A stretch of 22,884 nucleotides of DNA from Psilocybe azurescens (taxonomy: Eukaryota > Basidiomycota > Agaricomycetes > Agaricales > Agrocybaceae). Positions 1 through 8,381 of the stretch are shown here, piece by piece. A program made the position numbers and the translations under genes. The notes below the pieces were generated by a model. The model was not told the origin of the DNA, made no database searches, and saw only the letters and a list, made by a program, of their open reading frames with translations. How positions within the stretch are numbered: the first letter of the stretch is position 1; each line of letters starts with the position of its first letter. The stretch covers positions 1-22,884 of the forward strand of contig JAJIRX010001081.1 in the NCBI GenBank assembly GCA_023853785.1. The letters are read 5' to 3'.

Positions 1-388
1 TTTATTATGTTTTTCTTTTTTTTACCTGTATATAATCATAGTATATAGTTTTTAATATATTATATTACATTGTCACATAAATTTAAGCTAAGATTAAAGT
101 ATTCCAGTTGGAATCAATTGGATTCCATTCCATTCCATTCCATGTGAATTTAAAGTTGGACTTAGTGAAATTCACAAAGTCTTATTGAATGAAATAAGCT
201 GGAATGAACTTGGATTCCAGTTGGAATGGGCTCATTCCATGATTCCCAGCCATTCCACTTGAAACCATTAAATGGAATCAAATTGGAATTAGTCTAGATT
301 CCAACTGGAATTCAACTGGAATCCATGGAATCAAGTTGGATTCCATGGATTCCATTTGGAATGGGTGGGGGACAGTAAAAGTACTGAC
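1..388. mobile_element. Right end of a transposon with a palindrome array (left part outside the window)
   Basis: Positions 1-90 are AT-rich with nothing recognisable. From about 101 to 365 there is a dense array of short imperfect palindromes of the form ATTCCA-NN-TGGAAT, for example at 101-114, 214-227 and 298-311. The array stops at a C/G-rich end at 364-388 whose reverse complement reads AGTACTTTTACTGTCCCCCA. This matches the ends of the elements at 4818-6003 and 7261-8380, so I read it as an element terminus facing right. The other end is not in the window, so length and target duplication cannot be judged. No coding sequence was found. Confidence 0.5.
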
Positions 389-394
389 CTAGCA

Positions 395-1990
395 CCGTAT
401 ACAAATGTATTGTTGTGACCGACGGAAATTTCAAAGCCGACCATGTCCAGCAGAAGTGTAACGATGATATCTGGTTAATCAACAGAGCTGGGATGGCACC
501 AAATGTGGATAATTATCAACAATTTTTAGCATCAGCGATCGAACGAGTAACGGTATGTGCTGTTCAGGGCCGATGTTGGGGCTGTGTCTGATTTTGACAT
601 ATGTTCAGAAAGCACCTTGTGAAAACATGTTCAAAGCGATTATGAATGCATTACTTGCAACAAAGGCATGTGATCGAACAGGAAAGTTGCTTTTGCATGT
701 GCTCGGCATGGCTGCTTTGCGCCAAATTCCTTGGCCGACTTGTTCCGAGGTGAACAGCAAAAAATATTGATTTTGCACTACTGCAGGAAATAAAATCAAC
801 ACATGTTGAACCTGAACAAGGCCTACTTGTGATCTACAATATTGTCTGCGCATAGATTGTTCATCTTTTGACAGAATCAGCCATTTGCTTCCAGCCGGTC
901 TTATTATTGATAAAGCTATCAATCTTTTTCATATTCATGGCCACAAAGACATTTGTTTCTTTTGTTTCACATCAACATTCATTCCTGGTGCAGCCATAGT
1001 GGCCAGACAAATTCTTGAATCACTCTGGTCAAGCCTCAATGCAATCTCCACCTCAGTCCATACAGAAAGTCTGGCCCACCGCGAAGAAGTGCTTGATGAT
1101 CACGCAACAGATTCAAATTATAAAAAATGCTAGGAATGACAAAAGTTCTCTCTACTAAATACATGGATGCAATCGTCATGGTCGGCCATGCAGATGCTTA
1201 CATTCTTGAAATATCAGGAGATATTGCGAAGGTGACACTGAATGAATGGGAGGATGAAATACAAAGTATTGAAGCAATGCGGCTGGCCAACATTCAAAGA
1301 ATGGATATTTATGGTGCCCAAGTACCTGATCCCATGACCAACACTGGGGCCAACATAATCAGCACCAATGACGGCACTGAAAATGCAGTTCAGACCTGGC
1401 TTTGGTTAGCCATAACAATCGAAGAAAAGCAGTAAGCAATTTTTCGTTTACACCTTGCTATAATTTCATTAAATTTGTGTAGAATTGATATACAGAACAA
1501 AGTCACGACGGCTCGGCTCATTACCACATGATCAAGACCAACAAGCAATGAACCAACTTTGTGAAGTCCTGACTTCAATGATTGCGGAACTTAAATTGCA
1601 ACAGAAAATTTCTGGAGTGCCAGATATCATGGGTAGGATGCAACACATCCAGTGCAGCAATGAGGCCGAATTGACGATGTTGCTGTAGACAATCCTAATG
1701 TCCAAAGTGGACCAGCCGTTCAGCAGAACACAAATGACAACCCCAAATTTGTTCACGGTCAGCATATGCCAACTATTATGTTTGTTGAATGCCAGATGCT
1801 TCTGCTGCCTTCCAATTTTAATGTACCTGAGGAATATGCTCCTTTGGAATTGGAATTAAGAAAACAACAAGCTTGTAATCAAATCACACACATTCAGGAC
1901 GTTGTGGCCAACATTTCATTTTGTATAGATATGTTATTGGAAAAGGGAACTGCACCAACATTCGATCCAATGGACAGAAAAGAGTAAAAT
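395..1990 (+). pseudogene. KDZ-superfamily transposase remnant, 5'-truncated and broken by stops
   Basis: KDZ transposases are RNase H-fold DNA transposases common in Agaricomycetes. The conceptual product, spread over several frames, follows the family order. It has a TDGNF..ADH motif at about 418-445 (first catalytic Asp region). IYNIVCA lies near 832-852, where the family normally has Y-D-I-V-C, so the second Asp appears to be Asn, and a stop follows. Then come GHKDICF..STFIPGAA with ILESLW near 940-1030 (Glu region), LDDHATDSNYKKMLGMTK at about 1090-1140, and a C-terminal helical part with LLLPSNFN..LELELRKQQ near 1795-1870. The N-terminal cysteine-cluster part is missing, because the sequence starts a few bases after another element's terminus. 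Stops and frame changes near 577, 853 and 1433 show it is dead. Family assignment is by recalled motif pattern, not by a search. Confidence 0.8.
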
Positions 1991-2049
1991 TACTCAATTA
2001 TGATAAAGTTTTGCATGCTTGCATTTACTCAACCTGTCAGTCCTGACTA

Positions 2050-2594
2050 GTTGCCCTTGACTGTGATGCAGAATTTCTTGCTATTTTCCACGAACTTACC
2101 CATAATAATTTGAAGGCCAGCACCATTATTTGGAAACCTAATTTGAGGCGGATCGACTACAATGGAGTTGTCATGGATTTGGAGGACCGGCCGCCAGTAT
2201 TTGTTTGGGCTCGGCGCCGATGCCAACATTACTTGGCCAATTGGGCCCGACTCAACACAATTTCACCAAGAATGTACGTGCTCGCTCAGTATCAAATATT
2301 AAAATGCCTTTAATATCAATCATGTAGTTAACAGGATTCATTGGCTCTGCGCATGAGCTCACAAGAATAGATGGCATGAAGAAGTTATTCTGGCTGTTTA
2401 TGAAATGCAATGGACAGTCAGATATTTCATTCATCGCCCGAGAAGAGTGGGCCAACACAACTAAAATGGAGGGTGTGAATGTGGGCCCAAAAGCTTATGC
2501 TCATCGGGAAAGTACTTTGTGGAACAAGTATGCATTGGTGGCCGATGCTGCATTCAAAAATAGTACACATCATTACGTATCTCCGATCATCTGA
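2050..2594 (+). pseudogene. Unrecognised coding remnant downstream of the KDZ transposase
   Basis: I do not recognise this segment. The most protein-like stretch is 2330-2594 on the plus strand. It is open to a stop at 2592 and contains SAHELTRIDGMKKLFWLF, then REEWANTTKMEG, then AYAHRESTLWNKYALVADA. A preceding open stretch at 2110-2313 has mixed composition and could belong to the same gene across an intron or frameshift. A 60-residue minus-strand frame at 2047-2229 also looks reasonable, so even the strand of the 5' half is uncertain. Position between two transposon ends suggests cargo or an accessory gene of the same mobile element, but that is inference. Confidence 0.25.
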
Positions 2595-2660
2595 TTATGT
2601 AAATCAATGTTATGATCAAATTGATTATCTATATAGATAGCTCTTTAGATACAATCCATC

Positions 2661-3114
2661 ATGTCTAACAAAGAAATCTCAGTCTTCAACCCTCTCACCA
2701 CACTGGCTGGGGTCCAACATCTATCGGATATCAATATACAGGCATTAGTGTACTATGCCGATTCCCAATTTTGGGCCACACTCCTTGCTATTGCTGTGTC
2801 AACAGAAGAACAAAAGCATGGAAACAACACTTTTTATTCACTGAAGTGGTCTGTAACAGATGTATCTAATGGACAATGTAGCTTATTCGATCCCTGTTTA
2901 GGAAGTGATTTTATTTTTTGTGGGTCAGGCCTCTGTCCTCTGTCTGCCCATCATCATCCCCATTATTCTTTGGTCATTGTCAGTGTCCACTCTTGGCCTC
3001 AGAGTTGGACAATTTCCACTGAAGTTATCTGATAATTTTTGTCAGTTGTTGGATGCTGGTGTAGATAAGGAAAGTCCGGTTCAGTTGGTGGACAATTACT
3101 TGAACGATGGGTGA
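2661..3114 (+). pseudogene. Hypothetical protein fragment, probably frameshifted near 2905
   Basis: An open frame starts with ATG at 2661 (MSNKEISVFNPLTTLAGVQH) and reads 123 codons to 3032. Up to about residue 80 it looks like ordinary soluble protein. From about 2905 the neighbouring frame becomes more protein-like: a hydrophobic run (LCLPIIIPIILWSLSVSTLG), then KLSDNFCQLLDAGVDKE and a stop at 3112. This suggests one gene with a frameshift or missed intron near 2905 and one possible membrane segment. No family is recognised. It lies in the same strand order as the transposase and the Ser/Thr-rich frame downstream. Confidence 0.25.
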
Positions 3115-3249
3115 AACAGTGATGACAAGGTAGACATCAAGTATACGCTGAATGGCCTGCTAATTAAAGAAGCCTTGAAAATCCATGCAAGTAGTGGCTT
3201 GCGAAATTGTGGCCAACATATTACCTGACAGACAGACCAACTCAGTACC

Positions 3250-3300
3250 GACTACGCCTGCTGCATCGGTCCTGACTACACCGCCCTGCTGCATCAGTCC
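3250..3300. repeat. Two-copy imperfect direct repeat
   Basis: GACTACGCC followed by TGCTGCATCGGTCC (3250-3272) is repeated at 3274-3300 as GACTACACCGCCC followed by TGCTGCATCAGTCC. The second copy is four bases longer. It may simply be a small coding or spacer duplication. Confidence 0.6.
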
Positions 3301-3331
3301 CGTCTAACCAACTGGCAGGATCCGTTGAACA

Positions 3332-4572
3332 GTGTGGCCAATGTCAAAATATCTAGATCTTGTCCATAAACTCAGGAATGAACTCAAAGCCCTTTCGACT
3401 ACCTCTCAAGCAGAAATGAGCAGTACAATGCCGGCCAACGAAGCAGCCAAGCGATCGGCATCAGGTTCACACAGACAACCCAATGCAGCAGTCTATGCTG
3501 AAGCCCTAGACAATTTGCCAATCGGTCGTCGGTCACGAGTACAGGCTATGAATGTGGCCTTGGTTCCATCAGGCGTTGGGGCCAAATCTACCAACTCCAT
3601 TGCCATTCTTTCTGTCTCTGATATCACTGCTCCGTTGCCCACCGTTCACAATACAACATGGAGAACAGCAGAAACTCTTGCACGTGACCGTCAATTGGCT
3701 CATTTTGGTTCTGTAATCATTGACAGTTCATTTTTGGGGCTGATCGCTCACCACACAGGGATTGGCATTGATGATCAATTAGCCCCAACTCTCGGTTTTG
3801 TCTCTACAGCTGCAGAAGCAGCTCCAGCATGGAATTTGCTCTCTGATGAAGATGAAGATGACAATTTTATTCCTGCCAATACTTTATCTACTGACAAAGC
3901 ATCAAAAAATCCACCCCTTTCTATAGCGGCGCTAGTGGCCGAACTCTGGCTACAGGACTCATCTCCAGAAGTGTCCTCCCCTTCCCTCCAACACAATTTT
4001 TATACTTGCCCTAAAACCTTGCAAGTGCCTGGGCCATATCTTCTGATGAAGATCTTGCCTCTGATGGGCGCCCGATCCTAACTCGGTCACGTCTATAGAG
4101 GCAGTTCGTCATGTTTTATCTGATGAAAATCTAAACATTTTGGCATCAGTTGGTGCAACAGATGCAGTGGCGGTTTGGTCAAACTCATTGGACAGTGGTG
4201 CCGATAATAGCTCGGGCCCGGCGGCTGAACAACAATATTCACCCATTCTTCCCAATCCTATTACCCCTCCAGTTGGCCTGGCCAAACTTACTGTGGTATG
4301 GTATTCTTCCAACAAAGACCAATCTTCTTATTCTGCTTCTACACCTCCATCTGACTGGAGCCTCTCTCAAGCTGATTCTTCACAGCGTGCAGCTCAGGTA
4401 CATATGGCTGTTGACACTGTTACTCCATCTCATATTACACTTCCTCATCCCTTTACCCGGACTTTTTGATTTTGTTGACAATACCTGGCTGCCAGCCGAG
4501 GAAGCTAGCGGAGATTCTAACAATGAACAACAGGCTGCAGATACTGATGATACTGAGGAGTTCGTTTTATAA
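3332..4572 (+). CDS. Unrecognised Ser/Thr/Pro-rich protein, frame broken near 4080
   Basis: A 249-codon frame opens at 3332 (start uncertain) and ends at 4081. It begins with a charged stretch (SKYLDLVHKLRNELKAL), then becomes Ser/Ala-rich and low in complexity, with an acidic patch SDEDEDDNF near 3840-3870. From about 4090 a second frame continues the same kind of sequence (HVLSDENLNILASVGATDAV, then Ser/Pro-rich) to 4469. A third frame gives an acidic tail from about 4463 (LFDFVDNTWLPAEEASGDS) to a stop at 4570-4572. The uniform composition suggests one disordered protein with frameshifts or introns. I recognise no domain. It lies just before the next transposon end and could be accessory to the KDZ element. 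Confidence 0.3.
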
Positions 4573-4817
4573 ATAATTTGATAGTACTTTTTCTTGTCCG
4601 TATTGATTCATTAAATTTCATTTAAACATTGGCCGAAGCCAAGATGACTTACCTGCATGCTTAGCTGAAGATGCATAACTATCATTTCTCACATCAGATT
4701 TTCTATATATTACCGTAAATCTTATTACACATCAGCCAAATGTAATCTTGAGCTGAACATGACATTTGTCATGTGGCTGATTCATACAGCACCAAGTTGA
4801 CACTGTTGCTGGGAGGT

Positions 4818-6003
4818 CTTTACACTCCCCACAGGTACCAATCGGAACCGGTCGGATTCCGACCGGTTCGACCGAATTTTATTTGGCAGTGTCCCTGCCA
4901 AATTAGCAGTAAATGTCCAAATTTTCCGACCGGATTCCGACTGGATTCGATCAGAATCACCGGTACCGACTGGTTCCACTGTTAACAAGTCCGACCAAAA
5001 TCCAATCGGAATCCGACCGAATCCGACTGGAATCCAAGTGGAATTCATCAAATTTGAAACCCAATTAGACCCAATTCGAGTGGAAGCCGAGTGGTACCAA
5101 GCAGAACTATATTATGTCAGCATACTATTTACAGCTCACCAAGTAATAACACAAAAAGTATACATAGATCTCAACAGTTTGTGACAAATTTGGTATTGTT
5201 AGAATTGTAAAATTGAGGAGAATATGTTTATGTAATAGTTATATAAAATTAAAAATTTTCTAATAAAGAAATACCTATTTTCATATAAATCTGTGCTTAT
5301 ATAATCTAAATGTCTTGAATAAAATTAATCTTTGTATTCCATTAATTTCTATTATTGTAAAACTATTAATATATAGCTAACAGAGTGCTATTTTGTTGCA
5401 AAATGTAGTTTACAATATCTATATATATTTAAATTTACAGTATTTTGTATATTGAACATGCTGACATAATATTATGATAATGGTGTAATTACAGATGCAT
5501 TGCCCTCAATTTTCTGATCATTTTGATATATAATATGTGGGTATAGCTTCAGAGGAAGTGCCAGAATATATTATTGGGTGTTGTAAAGAATAGTATATAA
5601 TTCATAAAATGTTGATAATACCACAAGCAATAATAGTGTAGTTGGTAATGTGTGTATAGAATTAATATATGAAGCTGTTGGTTCAATTCCTGTTGAGTGC
5701 ATTTTATAATTTCGCATTTATTACAAATATCATGACCTGAATGGATTACTTTAAGAGCTTATATAAGAAATATTATGTAATACTGACTAAGCAGACTATA
5801 TCATGTGATTTCAATACATTATTTATAAGCTTATGTGGCATTATATAATGCTGACTAAGCATTCTATTATACACTGACAAGACATTATGAGAAATTCCGA
5901 CCGGTTCCGAGTGGGTCCGAGTGGATTCTGATCGGATTCCGACTGGTTCCGATCGGTTCCGACTGGGTCCAAGCGGTTCGACCGGTTGTGGGGCACTGTA
6001 AGT
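4818..6003. mobile_element. Non-autonomous terminal-inverted-repeat element of about 1.19 kb
   Basis: The left end reads CTTTACACTCCCCACA at 4818-4833. The right end, reverse-complemented from about 5986-6003, reads ACTTACAGTGCCCCACA, so the ends match with one indel and few mismatches. TTGCTGG occurs just outside both ends (4806-4812 and 6009-6015) and may be the target duplication. Just inside both ends are arrays of TTCCGACCGGTT-like palindromes (4842-5100 and 5888-5992). The clearest has two 12-bp arms, GAACCGGTCGGA and its exact inverse, around one T (4845-4869). The AT-rich interior holds no plausible gene but contains a tRNA-like sequence at 5627-5705. Confidence 0.55.
5627..5705 (+). 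tRNA. tRNA-like sequence with polymerase III A and B boxes (probably a pseudo-tRNA or SINE head)
   Basis: TAGTGTAGTTGG at 5634-5645 fits the A-box consensus TRGYNNARNNGG exactly. GGTTCAATTCC at 5680-5690 fits the B box. Their spacing fits an intronless tRNA. The seven bases 5627-5633 can pair with 5694-5700 at five of seven positions. An A follows, where the discriminator base would be, and then TTTT at 5702-5705. The D, anticodon and T stems are poor, and a T33 in the anticodon loop is not evident. I therefore favour a degenerate tRNA or tRNA-derived element carried inside the transposon. Confidence 0.35.
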
Positions 6004-6090
6004 ACTGGTTGCTGGCTGCAGCTGATATATTTGGGGCCGTGTTCACAACATCAGTGACCTCAGCCGATATCAGGTCAGATTGCCTATATA

Positions 6091-6175
6091 CATAGAATTC
6101 TACGGCACCAAGTGAGTCGCTACATTGTATGTTAGATCATCCTACCTCCTATAGTGTATTCTATAGAATTCTATG
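6091..6175. repeat. Short inverted repeat, 12-bp arms
   Basis: CATAGAATTCTA at 6091-6102 is the exact reverse complement of TAGAATTCTATG at 6164-6175. The spacer and flank also carry two related copies of an A-AGTGAGTCGCTACATTGTA-like stretch (6110-6129 and 6208-6227). No coding sequence and no element ends are seen. It could be a small folded remnant. Confidence 0.4.
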
Positions 6176-6367
6176 CTAGTGACACATATACATTGTGCGT
6201 TAGTACAAGTCACTCGCTACAATGTAACTGCCCTATGGGGGTCGGACTGAACAACGAACTGACGTGGCATCAACATGTCACGTGTGTGTTGTTGTTTGGC
6301 CTAGCTGAGCAGTGCCGAAATTTTAATGCATCAGTATGTATTTAACTAATTTTTTTGTTTTCCTTAC

Positions 6368-6451
6368 GCCTTAGTGGCTCAGTTGGTTTATACCGCTTAC
6401 GTTCAGTGTTCTCTGATGCCCGAGTTCAATTCTCGTTTGTGTCTTTTTTTT
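6368..6451 (+). tRNA. tRNA-like sequence followed by a T run (probably a SINE head or pseudo-tRNA)
   Basis: TGGCTCAGTTGG at 6375-6386 is a perfect A box. GTTCAATTC at 6424-6432 is a B box and sits in a plausible T arm (CGAG..CTCG). A run of eight or more T residues at 6443-6451 would terminate polymerase III. The would-be acceptor strands (6368-6374 and about 6437-6443) do not pair, so this is not a functional tRNA. Its position among transposons suits a tRNA-derived SINE or relic. Confidence 0.4.
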
Positions 6452-6476
6452 CTATACTAGTATAAATTATAATAAA

Positions 6477-6835
6477 GGACAGTAAAGACCTCGAATAACC
6501 TCTGCTTGCTGTCTGTTGGACTTCTTTATTGGAGCAGTGGAATTGAAATTAATGTCCAGTGATTCCGATGGACTTCAGATTTGGACTTGTTGTCCTGTCC
6601 GGTCATTTCCAGTGGACTTTGACTGCTGGTTTGGCATTATTCCAGTGGACAGTCTGCCCAGACAATCTGTTGGACCTGTAGTCTGGTCAGACATTCACCG
6701 AATCTCACCAGAATCTCACTGGAATCTCACCAGAAATTTTCAGCAGTCCTAGACCAGAAAAATCCTCATTCTGAATATAGCAAAGTCAATGAAGTCTGAC
6801 CAGAGTCTGACAAAAAACGAGGCTTGTAAAGACTC
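6477..6835. repeat. Terminus-like motifs flanking a GTCCAGTGGAC-type palindrome array
   Basis: GGACAGTAAAGACCTC at 6477-6492 and TTGTAAAGACTC at 6825-6835 both resemble the right-end motif GGTAAAGACCTC of the element at 7261-8380. Between them lie many short TCCAGTGGAC-like palindromes (for example near 6609-6618 and 6640-6650). There is also a triple 12-bp repeat of ATCTCACCAGA or ATCTCACTGGA near 6709-6745. Both end motifs point the same way, so this is not a clean inverted-repeat element. It may be a truncated or nested relic. Confidence 0.35.
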
Positions 6836-6848
6836 ATTTGGCAGATAT

Positions 6849-7270
6849 GGGTTAAATCAGTGCTTTGCATATAGGGGTTAAATCAGTACTTTGGTAAAGT
6901 ATAATGGGGTTAAATCAGTACTTTGGTAAAGACAAAATGGGGTTAAATCAGTACTTTGGCAAAGACATAATTGGGGTTAAATCAGTACTTTGGTAAAGGT
7001 ATAATGGGGGTTAAATCAGTACTTTGGTAAGGTATAATAGGGGTTAAATCAGTACTTTTTTCAAAGACATTATGGGGGTCAGATCAGTACAACAAAAGCA
7101 GGGTTAAATCAGTAGATACATCCCAGTTAGATCAGTAGTTCAAAACCAGGGTTACTTCAGACTTTATATACCAGGGTTAATTCAGTACAATAAAACCTGA
7201 GTTAATTCAGTACTTTATATTCAGGTTAAATCAGTGTTATCAAAAGGGGGGTTAAATTGTGTACTTTACC
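6849..7270. repeat. Tandem array of about 15 degenerate units, 35 down to 25 bp
   Basis: The core unit is GGGGTTAAATCAGTACTTT followed by GGTAAAGACATAAT. About seven units from 6849 to 7072 are close to 32-35 bp. Further right, units shrink to about 25 bp and lose the GGTAAAG part. The last one (from about 7249) runs directly into GTACTTTACCTCCACCC, the left end of the next transposon. The AGTACTTT and GGTAAAGAC parts are the outermost sequences of the left and right ends of that transposon. Confidence 0.85.
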
Positions 7271-8380
7271 TCCACCCATATACTCATATGGAGTCCACCA
7301 ACTCCATACAAAGTGGTGGACTCCACATGGAGTCCACCTGGAACATATGTAAATGTTCAAAAAGTCATCTTTGATAAGTGGAGTCCAGATGGACTCTGTA
7401 TAGACTCCACATAGGTCTTAATATTCTTTATTTTTTTATTAGTATGGTCAAGGTCTAGATAGAATCTAGATGGAGCTTTTGTATATTTATTTTAAATTCA
7501 TTATCTAAGTGAGTAGTAGACTTACAAGCTTATAAATAGATTCTTTGTAAGAAGTCTATATGAAGCTCTTAAAGTCTTCAAATTAAATCAAATAATTTAT
7601 AGTGGTACACTAGAATACACTTCTTTTTTCTACACTCTTATGCCTCATCATCTTCTATATCCCAGTGTCTTTCAATATAGTTTTCATTCTTTTCTTCTTC
7701 TTCATCATCTTCAGTATCATCAATTTGATGAGGCTTTTCTCTTTGTTTCTGCTTTTGAATGACATTTTGAGTGTGATAAAACAGCATTGAATGTAAAAAC
7801 CAATCAAAATTCCCAGATTTTATGTGCTTTAGAATTGAATCAAAGCCACCTAACAATGAATTTAATTGTTCACATGCTTGCATATTAAATGCTTGTTGAA
7901 AATATTCTTTTCCATCTTTAGTCTTTGCTAGAACCACAAGATTTGGAGCAGAACCATTTAATGGAGCTGCATTACACCATTCTACGGTATAGATAATCAC
8001 TTGTTTGATAGTTGATATAATGATATGAATCAACAATAAATTGACTAGTTTTTTGCCAAGATTCCCAAGTTTTTTACAATACTTGTTCAAAGAACTTGGC
8101 AACCTTTATCAATACAAATATAGAATGGCCAAGATTATTCAGTTGAGGTTAAATCCAAATAGAATCCATGTAGAGGATGTGGAACTCCATATGGACTCCA
8201 CATGAACTCCAAATGAAGTTCCACATGGAGTCCAGATGGAGTTCCACATCCTCCACATTGATCCACATGGAGGATGAGTCAATTCTGACTGGACTCCATG
8301 TGGAGCCCTAAATGGCTGGGATACCTGCCAAAAAAGGTCACCAAACTCCACCCGAATATATGAGTGAGGGTAAAGACCTC
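7261..8380. mobile_element. 1.1-kb KDZ-type element with terminal inverted repeats
   Basis: The left end has CTTTACCTCCACCCATATA (7263-7281). The right end, reverse-complemented from about 8357-8376, has CTTTACCCTCACTCATATA. These match at 16 of 19 positions. Just inside each end are palindromes of the type GGACTCCA-NN-TGGAGTCC (7318-7335 on the left, 8291-8307 on the right, many others at 8150-8310). It carries only the C-terminal part of a KDZ transposase on the minus strand, so it is a deletion derivative. Its right end lies about 20 bp from the truncated NLR copy at 8382, and its left end merges with the tandem array. Confidence 0.7.
7638..8102 (-). pseudogene. C-terminal fragment of a KDZ transposase
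   Basis: The frame encodes up to 154 residues. The recognisable core starts near residue 43: WCNAAPLNGSAPNLV, then a Gly-containing linker, AFNMQACEQLNSLLGGF, and NFDWFLHSMLFYHTQNVI. This pattern (CNP..P.L, FN...EQ.N..L.G, NF.WFLH.ML) is what I know from the C terminus of KDZ transposases of the CxC5/CxC6-associated type. It ends in an acidic tail (DDTEDDEEEEKNE). The N-terminal 40 residues are hydrophobic and unlike the family, so they may be intron sequence or deletion-junction sequence. The zinc-cluster part and most of the catalytic core are missing. It is a different lineage from the transposase at 395-1990. Confidence 0.7.
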
Positions 8381-8381
8381 A

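Noticed and set aside
100..365. CRISPR-like array
   Set aside because: The repeats are short irregular palindromes without constant spacing or unique spacers, and the context is a eukaryotic transposon.
4773..5051. Open frames on both strands rich in Pro, Arg, Ser and Asp
   Set aside because: They run through the palindrome array of the transposon end. Open frames on both strands reflect the repeat, not coding.
6516..6752. A 78-codon plus-strand frame
   Set aside because: It is made of GTCCAGTGGAC and ATCTCACCAGA repeats, with no protein-like motif.
8139..8351. Minus-strand frame with HPPCGSMWRMW and similar repeats
   Set aside because: It lies in the GGACTCCA..TGGAGTCC palindrome array inside the right end of the element.
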